64,000 nt of DNA. Origin: Aliivibrio salmonicida LFI1238. Lineage in GTDB: Bacteria > Pseudomonadota > Gammaproteobacteria > Enterobacterales > Vibrionaceae. Location of the stretch: NCBI RefSeq assembly GCF_000196495.1, contig NC_011312.1, forward strand, positions 2,542,001 through 2,606,000. Reading direction: 5' to 3'. The notes below the pieces were generated by a model, which had not been told where the DNA came from, searched no databases, and was given only the letters and a program-made list of their open reading frames with translations. Shown one piece after another: positions 44,318 through 54,348 of the stretch. How positions within the stretch are numbered: position 1 is the first letter of the stretch; each line of letters starts with the position of its first letter. Position numbers and translations under genes: made by a program.

Positions 44318-44343
44318 CAAAGGCCTGCAAAATGCAGACCAAT
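44318..44343 (-). terminator. Weak hairpin between lpxD and fabZ
   Basis: On the minus strand GGTCTGCA and TGCAGGCC pair with one G-T wobble, followed by TTTGTC. It could act as a partial terminator or processing site. Confidence 0.38.
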
Positions 44344-44374
44344 ACTTATTAATTAGAATGTTGAAAAACTGAGC

Positions 44375-45394
44375 TTAATCAACCAGTTTTTTTTCTACCG
44401 CTTTCAAACGCTTATTCATATCATCAATTTTATGAACTCGTGTCGCGGTTTTACGCCATTCTTTATTCGGCTGAAGTGGAATACCAGATGAGTACATTCC
44501 CTTCTCAGAGATGCCTCTCATTACCATTCCCATGCCAGTAATCGTTACGCCATCTGTGATTTCAATGTGACCGTTAATAACCGAACCGCCACCGATGATA
44601 CAATGTTTACCAATTTTTGTGCTGCCGGCAACAATAGTACCACCAGCCATCGCTGAACCAGATCCGATTTGTACGTTATGAGCGATTTGAATGTGATTAT
44701 CAATAATTACATTACTTTCAATAATCGTATTATCAATCGCACCACGGTCAATTGCTGCATTTGCACCAATTTCCACATTATCACCAATAATAACAGTGCC
44801 TAATTGTGGGATCTTAACCCAAGTGCCACGATCGTTTGCATAACCAAAACCATCAGAACCAATAACAGTGCCAGCTTGTACTAAACAGGATTTTCCGATT
44901 TCAACTCGATGATAGATTGAAACATTAGCCCAAAGCTTGGTATTTTCACCTATCTTTGCTTCTTGTCCAATAAAACAACCAGAACCAATAATCGCTCCAT
45001 CTGCAATCACCGCTTTTGACTCAATGACTGCATTGTGTCCAATAGCGACCCCTTTACCAATAATTGCATCAGCTGCAATATAAGCTGAAGGGGCGATATC
45101 CGTAGCTGGTGCAGGCGTTGTATCCAATGCCTGTGCAGCTAGAGCAAAGCCTAAATATGGGTCTCGCATTATTAATGCATTCGATTGGCAAAATTCAACA
45201 TCTGCTTCTTTTACTATTACTGCAGATGCTTGGCACTCAGCTAACTGCTTACGATATTTTGCATTCGAAAGAAACGTAATGTCTCCTTCTCTTGCTTTAT
45301 TCATCGAAGCAATCGAATGTACAATAACATCACCGTTACCATGAACGGTTGCACCTAATTTTTCTGCCAATTTAGCAAGCGTAATACGAGTCAT
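44375..45394 (-). CDS. lpxD: UDP-3-O-acylglucosamine N-acyltransferase LpxD
   Basis: This 339-residue enzyme adds the second acyl chain in lipid A synthesis. The N-terminal uridine-binding domain (about 1-95) is followed by hexapeptide repeats (about 100-310), with the catalytic HNVQIGSGSAMAGGT and GSDGFGYAND. The ATG at 45394 has AAGG at a good distance; a TTG six bases earlier is less likely. It starts eight bases after skp ends. Confidence 0.96.
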   Translation of the reverse strand: MTRITLAKLAEKLGATVHGNGDVIVHSIASMNKAREGDITFLSNAKYRKQLAECQASAVIVKEADVEFCQSNALIMRDPYLGFALAAQALDTTPAPATDIAPSAYIAADAIIGKGVAIGHNAVIESKAVIADGAIIGSGCFIGQEAKIGENTKLWANVSIYHRVEIGKSCLVQAGTVIGSDGFGYANDRGTWVKIPQLGTVIIGDNVEIGANAAIDRGAIDNTIIESNVIIDNHIQIAHNVQIGSGSAMAGGTIVAGSTKIGKHCIIGGGSVINGHIEITDGVTITGMGMVMRGISEKGMYSSGIPLQPNKEWRKTATRVHKIDDMNKRLKAVEKKLVD

Positions 45395-45402
45395 ATTCAA
45401 CC

Positions 45403-45918
45403 TTATTTAATTGCTTTGATTACTTTTTCTGATAGGTTGTCTTCAGGTTGTGCCCAAAGTAGAGTTGCTGCATCAACAACCATATCGTAGCCTTCTTTGT
45501 TTGCTACTTTTTCAACTGTTTGTTGAACTTGCATGATTAGTTTCTGACGCTCTTCGCCTTGACGACGACGATTATCTTCATCTAATGCTTGAGCCTTCAG
45601 TTTATAATCTGATTGCAAAGACGCAATTTCACGCTCAAGTTTTGTTTTACCTGAATTACCAAGTAGCTCACCATCACGTTTAATCGTTTCTACTTTATCT
45701 TTGATTTTTGACTCTAAGCCACGAAGCTCATCGATACGATCTTTAAATTCTGCACGAAGCTTTTCTGAAATAGCTTCACCTTGTGGCATTTGCTGAACAA
45801 TTTGAGCCATGTTTACATAACCAATTTTCGTTGCTGCTTCTGCTGCATTAGCGAAAAAAGAACCACTTAACAAAACGGTGCCTAAAGCGGCTGCTTTTAC
45901 CAACTTATTCAAAATCAT
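45403..45918 (-). CDS. skp: Periplasmic chaperone Skp (OmpH)
   Basis: This 171-residue protein holds unfolded outer-membrane proteins on their way to the BAM complex. It has a signal peptide (about 1-25, ending ANA), the IGYVNMAQIVQQMPQGEAI strand-helix start and a long, charged coiled-coil region (about 45-130) forming the tentacles. It sits between bamA and lpxD, as in E. coli. AAGGG precedes the ATG. Confidence 0.94.
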   Translation of the reverse strand: MILNKLVKAAALGTVLLSGSFFANAAEAATKIGYVNMAQIVQQMPQGEAISEKLRAEFKDRIDELRGLESKIKDKVETIKRDGELLGNSGKTKLEREIASLQSDYKLKAQALDEDNRRRQGEERQKLIMQVQQTVEKVANKEGYDMVVDAATLLWAQPEDNLSEKVIKAIK

Positions 45919-45993
45919 ACCCTTATTTAATTATTGTAGTATCTACTATAGATAACATTTACATTAACACTTTTCTATTAGAGCATTCAATGC

Positions 45994-48414
45994 TTAGAAA
46001 GTTCGCCCGATGGTAAAACTGAAGAATTCTTCATCATCACCTTCATAAATCTTCACTGGTTTCGCAACTGAGAATACTAACGGCCCCATTGGTGACATCC
46101 ATTGTAGTGCTGCACCATAAGATGAACGGAAATTCGTTGGATCAGAGTAATCATAATAATACTGAGCGCCGTCCATACCCGGTTTTGGATCTTTATAATC
46201 AAATTCCGTATCCCACACACTTGCCATATCAAAGAAAACACTGGTACGTATTTGACCTTGAGCCTCTTCACTTGCAAATGGGGTTGGTACAATTAGCTCA
46301 ATACTTGCTAATGCGGTTGCATTACCACCAACAGAATCATCTGTTGCTTTATAATTAGGGTTATTCCCTACTGAGTTTTCATTATAAACCGCTTTTGGTC
46401 CTGCTGAGTTTGAACCAAAACCACGCAACGTTGTAAAACCACCTGCGTAAAAGTTCTCATAGAATGGATACAGGTTATCGTTACCGTCGGTCTGTCCATA
46501 ACCATTACCATAGCCAACTTTACCACGCATTAATAAAGCGAACTCGTGCTTCTTAGTTAATGGGAAATATTGACGAGCTTCATATTGTGCTTTAAAGAAC
46601 TGAGAATCTGAGTTTGGTGTTGTTATTTGATAAGAAGCACGTTGGTAGTTACCTGCTGTAGGGAAATACCCTTTGTTCAAGTTATTACGCGTCCATGATA
46701 ATGTTACATCAAAATCACTAACAATCAGTGTTTGATCGGCTTCATCATAAGCTTCACCAACCGAATTCAAGTATTGTTCAATCTGCATATACATTTTAAG
46801 ATTAGAGATCTTGTTATGCGTATAACCGACACCAATTTCAAAGTAGTTTAATTCATCAAATGGGAAACCCCACGTTAAATTACCACCGTAACTTTGGTTG
46901 GTATAATCGACGATACCAGCATTAGAGGCTTCAAATTCATTATAGAAAATCTTACCACCAAGACTGACACCATCTAGGTTCCAGTAAGGGTCACGATAAT
47001 CTAAACTGATGTTCTTTTGATAATCGTTCATCATGGCTTTGATACCAACACGGTTACCAGAACCAATGAAGTTATCTTGTTGCAGACCAACTTGGAAGCT
47101 TACGCCTGATTCAGTACCATAACCAACACCGAAGTTAACACTTCCTGAGTTCGCTTCTTTAACTGAATAAATTAAATCAACTTGATCATCAGAGCCAGGA
47201 ACACGTACGGTTTGAACATCGACAGTTTCAAAGAAACCTAGACGGTTCAAACGTGCTTTACCCGTTTCAATAGATTTAGAGTTTAACCAACTACTTTCCA
47301 TCTGGCGCATTTCACGTCGTAATACTTCATCTTTTGTTGATGTGTTACCAACAAATTTAATATCACGCACATATATGCGATTACCCGCTTCAACATTTAT
47401 AGCCAAAGATACGGTCTGATTCTCATCATCAAATTCAGGTATAGTTCGAACTTTAGGGTATGCATAACCCGCTTCACCTAGAATACGCTTTACACTTTCT
47501 TCTAAACGCGTAACTGCTGAGCCGTTATAAACATCACCATCTTCAAAAGTAACCAGTTTTTCAAACTCTTCTTTTTTACCAATAAGGTCGCCCTGGAATT
47601 TAACGCCATTGACAGTATAAGCTTCACCTTCTTTTACGGTTAAAGCGATATACACACCTTTTTTATCAGGAGAGATTGAGACTTGTGTTGAGTCTACTTG
47701 GAATTTTAAGTAACCACGATCAAGGTAATACGAACGTAATGCTTCAATATCACCCGCTAAAACCTGCTTCTGATACTTTTCATCCGCTAAAAAGTTCCAC
47801 CAAGCAACATCAACATTTAGATTAAAACGGCTTAATAGCTGCTCATCAGTAAAGACTTCATTTCCAATAAAGTTAATTTGCTGAATTTTAGCGGAAACAC
47901 CTTCAGTAAACACAAATTTTAAATCAGCACGATTTCGAGGTAACGGAGTAACAATGGCGTGCACTGTTGCATTGTATTTACCAACACTATAGTAGAAGTC
48001 TTCTAAGCCTTTCTCTATGTTACTTAATGTTGTTCTATCTAAAGCCTCACCTACTCGAACAGAAGACGCTTCTAAATTTTGTTGTAATTGTTCTTCTTTA
48101 ATTGCTTTATTTCCAGAAAAGGAAATATTAGCAATCGTAGGACGCTCAGTTACTCGAATGAGTAACGTGCTCCCATCACGAAATACTTTTACATCTTCAA
48201 AGTTACCCGAGGCAAATAGAGCTTTAATTACCTGAGAGACATCTTGTTGGCTCATACTATCGCCAACACGGACTGGTGTTTTTAAAAGCGCAGCACCCAA
48301 TGCTACACGCTGCAATCCCTCAAAGCGTATATCATCAATTACAAATGTTTCTGCGCTTTGTGCTGCTACACTGCTAAAAAGCAATGTAGCAATCAACAAT
48401 TTTTTCATCGCCAT
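45994..48414 (-). CDS. bamA: Outer-membrane protein assembly factor BamA
   Basis: This 806-residue protein is the core of the BAM complex. A signal peptide (about 1-20, ending AQS) is followed by five POTRA domains (about 22-420, first FVIDDIRFEGLQRVALGAAL) and a 16-strand barrel with the conserved YAGGFTTLRGFGSNSAGPKA (VRGF/Y motif of loop 6) and a C-terminal strand ending FSFTIGRTF. It starts 28 bases after rseP ends. It works with BamC (6424-7476) and BepA (11230-12684). Confidence 0.97.
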   Translation of the reverse strand: MAMKKLLIATLLFSSVAAQSAETFVIDDIRFEGLQRVALGAALLKTPVRVGDSMSQQDVSQVIKALFASGNFEDVKVFRDGSTLLIRVTERPTIANISFSGNKAIKEEQLQQNLEASSVRVGEALDRTTLSNIEKGLEDFYYSVGKYNATVHAIVTPLPRNRADLKFVFTEGVSAKIQQINFIGNEVFTDEQLLSRFNLNVDVAWWNFLADEKYQKQVLAGDIEALRSYYLDRGYLKFQVDSTQVSISPDKKGVYIALTVKEGEAYTVNGVKFQGDLIGKKEEFEKLVTFEDGDVYNGSAVTRLEESVKRILGEAGYAYPKVRTIPEFDDENQTVSLAINVEAGNRIYVRDIKFVGNTSTKDEVLRREMRQMESSWLNSKSIETGKARLNRLGFFETVDVQTVRVPGSDDQVDLIYSVKEANSGSVNFGVGYGTESGVSFQVGLQQDNFIGSGNRVGIKAMMNDYQKNISLDYRDPYWNLDGVSLGGKIFYNEFEASNAGIVDYTNQSYGGNLTWGFPFDELNYFEIGVGYTHNKISNLKMYMQIEQYLNSVGEAYDEADQTLIVSDFDVTLSWTRNNLNKGYFPTAGNYQRASYQITTPNSDSQFFKAQYEARQYFPLTKKHEFALLMRGKVGYGNGYGQTDGNDNLYPFYENFYAGGFTTLRGFGSNSAGPKAVYNENSVGNNPNYKATDDSVGGNATALASIELIVPTPFASEEAQGQIRTSVFFDMASVWDTEFDYKDPKPGMDGAQYYYDYSDPTNFRSSYGAALQWMSPMGPLVFSVAKPVKIYEGDDEEFFSFTIGRTF

Positions 48415-48442
48415 AATACGTCTAATTATTCCTTGCTACTGC

Positions 48443-49801
48443 TTAAAGGCGCATAAAGTCGTTAAATAATGCAACAGCCATTAAAGACATAATAAGTGCT
48501 GTTCCTACTTTATAACCGATTTCTTGAACTCTTTCTGGTACGGGTTTACGTGTAATTCCCTCGATAGCAAAAAACAGTAAATGACCGCCATCCAATACCG
48601 GAAGAGGTAATAAATTGATAATACCTAAATTTACGCTAATTAAGGCTAAAAATCCTAAAAATGAAACAATACCATAATCCGCGGTGGCCCCTGCTCCTTT
48701 TGCTATAGAAATAGGACCACTTAGGTTGTTTAAAGCGACATCACCCGTGAATAACTTCTTAGTCATGGTTAATGTTAAATCTATAATATTGCCAGTTTTT
48801 ATCATTGCTTTTTCTAACGCAACAATTGGACCATATTGTTTTTCATAACGATATCCTTCAGGCCACCCTTTAAACTCAGGTGAAACACCAGCAAAACCGA
48901 TTAATTTACCTTCCGAATCCTCGCGGCTATCTGGTGTTAACGTCAATGTCGTATCAATGCCATCACGAATAACAACAATTGACATTGGCGCACTAGGATT
49001 GCCTTGAATTTCATCCACCATTTGCTGCCATTTGGATAATTCTTTACCGTTCACTGAAGAAAGAATATCCCCAATTAACATTCCAGAACGACTCGCGGCA
49101 CTATTATCACTAACATTAGCTATCGTTAATGTTACTTCTGGTCGGTAAGGTCTAAAACCCAACGTTAGCATTGGTGAATCTTTTTCAGGATCGAATTTCC
49201 ATGACGATAGATCCAAACGCTTAGTTACATCAACACCAATATTATCGCTGTCACTATAAGTTACCGTCATTGATTCATCACCAATATGAGAAACAATCGC
49301 CATATTAACCGATTCCCAATCCGAGGTTTTGATTCCTGAAATGGCTTTTAGTTCCACTCCAGATTCAATTCCTGCTTGAGAAAATATAGAGTTGTTTTCA
49401 ACAGAACCAACTACTGGCTTTAATGCAGTCACCCCGATCATGAAAGCTAACCAACAAGCAAAAACGGCAAAAATAAAGTTAGCAATAGGACCCGCAGCAA
49501 CAATTGCACTTCGTTGCCATAACGGACGATTATTAAATGCGTGTTTTTTTAATTCTTCAGGGACGTCATCGACTCGCTCATCCAGCATCTTCACATATCC
49601 ACCTAAAGGGATCATTGAAATGCTGTATTCTGTACCGTCTTTGCCTTTTCTACTCCAAATAGATTTACCAAATCCAATAGAGAATTTTTCAACAATAACG
49701 CCACAACGGCGAGCTACCCAGAAATGGCCATACTCATGCACGGCAACCAAAATACCGAGAGCAATGATAAACGATGCTAAATTCCAAAGTAGTTCTGACA
49801 T
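48443..49801 (-). CDS. rseP: Site-2 protease RseP
   Basis: This 452-residue intramembrane zinc protease releases sigma-E by cutting RseA and also clears signal peptides. The zinc motif HEYGH is at 22-26 in the first membrane segment. Two PDZ-like domains lie at about 115-195 and 220-300 (SRSGMLIGDILSSVNGKE), and the C-terminal metal ligand is in NLLPLPVLDGGHLLFFAIE. It starts two bases after dxr ends. Confidence 0.96.
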   Translation of the reverse strand: MSELLWNLASFIIALGILVAVHEYGHFWVARRCGVIVEKFSIGFGKSIWSRKGKDGTEYSISMIPLGGYVKMLDERVDDVPEELKKHAFNNRPLWQRSAIVAAGPIANFIFAVFACWLAFMIGVTALKPVVGSVENNSIFSQAGIESGVELKAISGIKTSDWESVNMAIVSHIGDESMTVTYSDSDNIGVDVTKRLDLSSWKFDPEKDSPMLTLGFRPYRPEVTLTIANVSDNSAASRSGMLIGDILSSVNGKELSKWQQMVDEIQGNPSAPMSIVVIRDGIDTTLTLTPDSREDSEGKLIGFAGVSPEFKGWPEGYRYEKQYGPIVALEKAMIKTGNIIDLTLTMTKKLFTGDVALNNLSGPISIAKGAGATADYGIVSFLGFLALISVNLGIINLLPLPVLDGGHLLFFAIEGITRKPVPERVQEIGYKVGTALIMSLMAVALFNDFMRL

Positions 49802-49803
49802 AG

Positions 49804-51006
49804 TTAAACCTTTTTAAGAGCCTCATCGGCATAATTACGCGCCATTCTATCTAGGTCGATCAGGCTTTCCAAGCTATCTAGCTCAAGGTTTTGGAAGTTT
49901 GCACATACTTTGTTCAAAACCTGCTCATTAATTCGAGTGATATCCGTAAAACCAATTTCATTGTTTAAAAATGCGGCAACCGACTGTTCATTTGCCGCAT
50001 TCAATCCCGTTGTCGCATGCTGACCTGAGTAACACGCATCAATAGCTAATTTTAAGCAAGGGTAACGAGAGTAATCTGGTTCTAAAAAAGAAAGCTCTCC
50101 AATTTTAGTGAAATCAAGAGGTTCAACACCTGAACTAATACGCTCAGGGTAAGACATGGTACACGCTATTGGTGTTCTCATGTCTGGCAGTCCCATTTGA
50201 GCTAATACAGAACCGTCTTTATATTGGACCATAGAATGAATAACAGATTGAGGATGAATAATTACTTTTAGTTGCTCTTTTGTGGTGTTGAATAACCAAC
50301 GAGCTTCAATGTACTCTAATCCTTTATTCATCATCGTTGCTGAATCAACGGATATTTTAGGCCCCATAGACCAATTAGGATGAGCAATTGCCATTTCTGG
50401 CGTCACTGACACTAATTCTGAAATATCAGTATATCGAAATGGACCACCAGAACCGGTTAATAAAATAGAACTCACACCATGAGCATCTAAATCACAACGC
50501 CCTAATTTCCTTTGAATTGATTCTGGTAAACATTGAAATATAGCATTGTGTTCACTATCAACAGGGAGTAATTCGGCCCCATATTTTTCAACAGCATCAA
50601 TAAATAATTGACCCGACATCACCAACGCTTCTTTATTCGCTAATAGAATACGTTTGCCCGCTTTAACAGCAGACATGGTCGGTAGTAAGCCAGCAGCACC
50701 GACAATAGCAGCCATAACAGTATCAACTTCATCAAGTTGAGCAATATGGCATAGACCTTCTTCTCCAGAAAAAACGTCAGTTCTTATCGAGTTTGATTTT
50801 AGTTGGCGTTGAAGAGCTAAAGCAGAAATTGGATCGGCCATCGCCGCATATTTAGGTTGCCACTCACAACATAGTTCAAACATCTTTTGTACATTTGAAC
50901 CCGCACCGAGAGCAACGATTTCAAATTGATGTGAATTTTGTTTTGCGACTGAAAGTGTACTACTACCAATAGAGCCTGTAGCCCCAAGAACGGTTAACTT
51001 GCGCAT
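49804..51006 (-). CDS. dxr: 1-deoxy-D-xylulose 5-phosphate reductoisomerase Dxr
   Basis: This 400-residue NADPH enzyme catalyses the second step of the MEP isoprenoid pathway. It shows LTVLGATGSIGSSTLSVA (NADPH binding), LANKEALVMSG, PVDSEHNAIFQCL (metal Asp, Ser, Glu), HPNWSMGPKISVDSATMMNKG and LDAHGVSSILLTGSGGPFR. It feeds isoprenoid units to UppS, encoded 1 kb upstream in the same block. A terminator separates it from cdsA. Confidence 0.96.
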   Translation of the reverse strand: MRKLTVLGATGSIGSSTLSVAKQNSHQFEIVALGAGSNVQKMFELCCEWQPKYAAMADPISALALQRQLKSNSIRTDVFSGEEGLCHIAQLDEVDTVMAAIVGAAGLLPTMSAVKAGKRILLANKEALVMSGQLFIDAVEKYGAELLPVDSEHNAIFQCLPESIQRKLGRCDLDAHGVSSILLTGSGGPFRYTDISELVSVTPEMAIAHPNWSMGPKISVDSATMMNKGLEYIEARWLFNTTKEQLKVIIHPQSVIHSMVQYKDGSVLAQMGLPDMRTPIACTMSYPERISSGVEPLDFTKIGELSFLEPDYSRYPCLKLAIDACYSGQHATTGLNAANEQSVAAFLNNEIGFTDITRINEQVLNKVCANFQNLELDSLESLIDLDRMARNYADEALKKV

Positions 51007-51035
51007 AATGAAGTGACCATGATGAAAGTAAGAAA

Positions 51036-51064
51036 GAAAAGCGGCAGATCATACTATCTGCCGT
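51036..51064 (-). terminator. Hairpin terminator between cdsA and dxr
   Basis: CGGCAGAT at 51042-51049 and ATCTGCCG at 51056-51063 form a perfect eight-base stem. On the minus strand it is followed by CTTTTCTTTC. Confidence 0.72.
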
Positions 51065-51114
51065 ATTAAACCTATCATTTTTTATGTTGCTCTACGTAAA
51101 GAGCTGAAGAATGA

Positions 51115-51954
51115 CTAAAAGAGATATAAAAATGCGAATACAGGAAAGGCAGCCGTTAAACTATCAATACGGTCTAAAATACCACCGTGCCCAGGAATGA
51201 TAGTTCCACTATCTTTAATACCAGATGCTCGTTTAAACATACTTTCAACAAGATCACCAAGTACTGAAATAATGATGGTAGCAATAAAAATACCTAACAT
51301 CGCAGCGGTACTATCAAATTTGATCTCAAAAGCGCTTGCCGCTCCCCAACCAATAATAATTGCAGTGATGATCCCGCCAATCAACCCTTCGATCGTTTTA
51401 TTTGGACTAACTGCAGGTGACATTTTTCGTTTACCAAATGTTTTTCCAGCAAAATAAGCGCCACTATCGGCTGCCCATACAAACAGGCAAACTAACAGCA
51501 CGAGTTTTGCCCCATAATAACCATCAAACGCATAGTTATCAGCACGAAGTAATAAAATACTCCATAAGAATGGGATCATCGTTAGCCAACCAAAAAGATG
51601 TTTTAAAAGTAGATTGTTTTGCCACATTTTTTTGCTGTTAGGAAAGGTAAGCACTAAGCCTGAAGCGATCAACCACCAAATCGAACCAACTAAGAGCATC
51701 ATATAATGACTATCAGATGGGATTGCTAATTCAAGCGTTGAAGTAGGGAGAAATACAAATGAAGCCGCTAATGCAGCAATTGAAGGAATAATAGCTATAT
51801 AACGAGATTTTGACTCAGTAAATTGAGTCCACTCCCAAAAACCAATCAATGTAATGGCCATAATCGCGATTAAAAAACCTTGCATTGGCAGCATGAAAAT
51901 ACCGGCAATAACTAGAGGAGCTAAAATAAGGGCTGTAATTATACGCTGTTTCAA
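51115..51954 (-). CDS. cdsA: Phosphatidate cytidylyltransferase CdsA
   Basis: This 279-residue inner-membrane enzyme makes CDP-diacylglycerol for all phospholipids. About eight hydrophobic segments are seen, with the C-terminal family signature LGDLVESMFKRASGIKDSGT and PGHGGILDRIDSL, and SPNKTIEGLIGGI before it. It starts three bases after uppS ends. Confidence 0.95.
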   Translation of the reverse strand: MKQRIITALILAPLVIAGIFMLPMQGFLIAIMAITLIGFWEWTQFTESKSRYIAIIPSIAALAASFVFLPTSTLELAIPSDSHYMMLLVGSIWWLIASGLVLTFPNSKKMWQNNLLLKHLFGWLTMIPFLWSILLLRADNYAFDGYYGAKLVLLVCLFVWAADSGAYFAGKTFGKRKMSPAVSPNKTIEGLIGGIITAIIIGWGAASAFEIKFDSTAAMLGIFIATIIISVLGDLVESMFKRASGIKDSGTIIPGHGGILDRIDSLTAAFPVFAFLYLF

Positions 51955-51957
51955 ACT

Positions 51958-52731
51958 TTATCGATCCTTTTCGTTCATAAGAGCTTGGATTTGCTCACCG
52001 GTACAACCAAATCGTCTTTCTCGACTAACAAACCAAGCAACTGCATTCGCTAAACTTTGTTCATTAAAATCAGGCCAATATTGGTCAGTGAAGTAAAACT
52101 CAGCATAAGCCATCTGCCATAACATAAAGTTACTGATCCGGCATTCACCACTGGTTCTTATCATCAAATCCACATCAGGCAAATCTGACATCGTCAGTTT
52201 CGAAGCGATCAATGCTTCGTTAATATTATCTGCCTGTAAATTACCTTGCTCAACTTGATAAGCAAGACGTTGCACTGCTTGGGTAATATCCCATTTTCCA
52301 CCATAATTAGCCGCAATATTTAACACTAAACCTGAATTTTCAAGTGTTAATGCTTCTGCTTCTAAAATCTTCTTTTGAAGACGAGAGCTAAATTGAGAGG
52401 TATTACCTATAACACGCAACTGAATATTATTTTTATGAAGACGTTTTACTTCACGGGAAAGTACCGTGATAAACAACTCCATGAGAACACTCACTTCTTC
52501 TTCTGGACGACGCCAATTCTCACTGCTAAAAGCAAACAGAGTAATGGCATTAATCCCTAATTTACTGGCCGCTGATATGGTTTTTCTTACCGCATCAACC
52601 CCAGCCTTATGACCAAATACACGAGGTTTACCCTGAGCTTTTGCCCAGCGCCCATTACCATCCATAATTACCGCAATGTGTTTTGGCAATATATCTAATG
52701 ATAAGGCTTCTGTGTGAATGTGATTGGTCAT
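51958..52731 (-). CDS. uppS: Undecaprenyl diphosphate synthase UppS
   Basis: This 257-residue cis-prenyltransferase makes the C55 lipid carrier for peptidoglycan and O-antigen. Motifs are HIAVIMDGNGRWAKAQGKPR (catalytic Asp), FAFSSENWRRP, and the C-terminal DVDLMIRTSGECRISNFMLWQMAYAE-type region. It heads the uppS-cdsA pair. AGGGAGTTAT lies before the ATG. Confidence 0.96.
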   Translation of the reverse strand: MTNHIHTEALSLDILPKHIAVIMDGNGRWAKAQGKPRVFGHKAGVDAVRKTISAASKLGINAITLFAFSSENWRRPEEEVSVLMELFITVLSREVKRLHKNNIQLRVIGNTSQFSSRLQKKILEAEALTLENSGLVLNIAANYGGKWDITQAVQRLAYQVEQGNLQADNINEALIASKLTMSDLPDVDLMIRTSGECRISNFMLWQMAYAEFYFTDQYWPDFNEQSLANAVAWFVSRERRFGCTGEQIQALMNEKDR

Positions 52732-52742
52732 ATAACTCCCTT

Positions 52743-52778
52743 AAAAATAAAAGCGCTGATGTCTGCACATAGCGCTTC
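52743..52778 (-). terminator. Hairpin terminator between frr and uppS
   Basis: AAGCGCT at 52751-52757 and AGCGCTT at 52771-52777 form a seven-base stem; on the minus strand it is followed by TTATTTTTAA. Confidence 0.68.
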
Positions 52779-52854
52779 TTACAGTGTTCATCGCCGTCAT
52801 CATACCACTAAAAATAGATAAAAATCAGCCTGAACTATGAGTAATAAAAGTAAA

Positions 52855-53412
52855 TTATACTTCCATTAACTCTTTTTCTTTAACAGCAAGTACATCATCA
52901 ATATTTTTAACAGCGATGTCTGTTAGTTTTTGAATCTCGTCTTGTGTTCTACGATCATCATCTTCTGAGATTTCTTTATCTTTAAGAAGCGCTTTAATAT
53001 CACCGTTTGCATCACGACGAATATTACGAACGGCAACACGACCATTTTCAGCTTCACCACGTACAATCTTAACAAGACTTTTACGACGTTCTTCAGTTAA
53101 TGGTGGAAGTGGTACACGAATTACCGTACCCGCAGACATAGGGTTTAAACCCAGATCAGACATCATGATCGCTTTTTCAACAAGACCAGCAAGTTCTTTG
53201 TCAAAAACAGTAATTGCAAGAGTACGAGAATCTTCAGCAATGATGTTAGCTACTTGGTTGATTGGTGTTCTTGCACCATAATACTCAACACTAAGACCAG
53301 ATAGAAGGCTTGGGTGAGCACGACCTGTACGAATTTTTAACAGGTTATTTTTCAGTGCTTCTACGCTTTTTTCCATACGCTCTTGAGCGTCTTTTTTAAT
53401 TTCGTTAATCAC
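52855..53412 (-). CDS. frr: Ribosome recycling factor
   Basis: This 185-residue tRNA-shaped factor splits post-termination ribosomes together with EF-G. It begins MINEIKKDAQERMEKSVEAL and contains LKIRTGRAHPSLLSGL, VYYGARTPINQVANI-type sequence and IRVPLPPLTEERRKSLVK. It follows pyrH by 34 bases and has exactly the family length. Confidence 0.97.
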   Translation of the reverse strand: MINEIKKDAQERMEKSVEALKNNLLKIRTGRAHPSLLSGLSVEYYGARTPINQVANIIAEDSRTLAITVFDKELAGLVEKAIMMSDLGLNPMSAGTVIRVPLPPLTEERRKSLVKIVRGEAENGRVAVRNIRRDANGDIKALLKDKEISEDDDRRTQDEIQKLTDIAVKNIDDVLAVKEKELMEV

Positions 53413-53446
53413 AACTTCACCTTAAATGTTATTTTATTACAGACAA

Positions 53447-54178
53447 TTATTCAGCACTGCTGATTAAAGTACCTTCTGCCTCACCCATTACTACACGACG
53501 TAATGCACCAGGTTTGTTCATATTAAACACACGAATTGGCATTTTGTGGTCACGAGCAAGAGTAAACGCTGCTAAGTCCATAACTTTTAATTCTTTTTCA
53601 AGAACTGTGTTGTAATCAAGTTTATCATATAATTCTGCATCAGGGTTAGATACCGGGTCAGCAGTGTATACGCCATCAACTTTGGTTGCTTTTAATACAA
53701 CATCAGCTTCGATTTCAATACCACGTAAACACGCAGCTGAATCTGTCGTAAAGAATGGGTTGCCTGTGCCTGCAGAGAAAATCACTACGCGGCCTTGACG
53801 AAGTTGAGCGATAGCGTCAGCCCAGTTGTAATCGTCACACACGCCTTTTAGAGGAATCGCAGACATAACACGAGCATTAACATAAGCACGATGAAGCGCA
53901 TCACGCATAGCAAGGCCATTCATTACCGTTGCTAGCATACCCATGTGGTCACCAACAACACGATTCATGCCTGCTTCAGCAAGACCGGCTCCGCGGAAAA
54001 GATTACCGCCACCAATAACAACACCAACTTGAACACCAAGTTCAATCAGTTCTTTTACTTCCTGAGCCATACGCTCAAGAGTTGCAGGGTCAATACCAAA
54101 ACCCTCTTCGCCTTGAAGTGCTTCACCACTAAGTTTTAATAGAATACGCTGATATACTGGTTTCGGGTTCGTCGTCAT
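53447..54178 (-). CDS. pyrH: UMP kinase PyrH
   Basis: This 243-residue hexameric kinase converts UMP to UDP. It has RILLKLSGEALQGEEGFGID, VGVVIGGGNLFRGAG, NPFFTTDSAACLRGIEI and KATKVDGVYTADP, all typical of the amino-acid-kinase fold. It follows tsf across a terminator-containing gap, and frr follows it. It continues the pyrimidine route fed by UraA and Upp. Confidence 0.97.
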   Translation of the reverse strand: MTTNPKPVYQRILLKLSGEALQGEEGFGIDPATLERMAQEVKELIELGVQVGVVIGGGNLFRGAGLAEAGMNRVVGDHMGMLATVMNGLAMRDALHRAYVNARVMSAIPLKGVCDDYNWADAIAQLRQGRVVIFSAGTGNPFFTTDSAACLRGIEIEADVVLKATKVDGVYTADPVSNPDAELYDKLDYNTVLEKELKVMDLAAFTLARDHKMPIRVFNMNKPGALRRVVMGEAEGTLISSAE

Positions 54179-54296
54179 GGTTCTTACCTTTTCACTAAGA
54201 GTTGTCGAAATAACTGTAACCTTTTGATATTAAGTCAAAAAAAACAAAAAGTTACAACTATCATTTGCCTATTGATTAAATCTTTATGTCGCATTC

Positions 54297-54332
54297 ACAA
54301 AAAGACCGCAGCAAAGCCACGGTCTCTTTTTT
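54297..54332 (-). terminator. Terminator after tsf
   Basis: AGACCG at 54303-54308 and CGGTCT at 54320-54325 form the stem; on the minus strand TTTTTG follows. It closes the rpsB-tsf unit. Confidence 0.75.
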
Positions 54333-54348
54333 CAACAATACGTAAGGA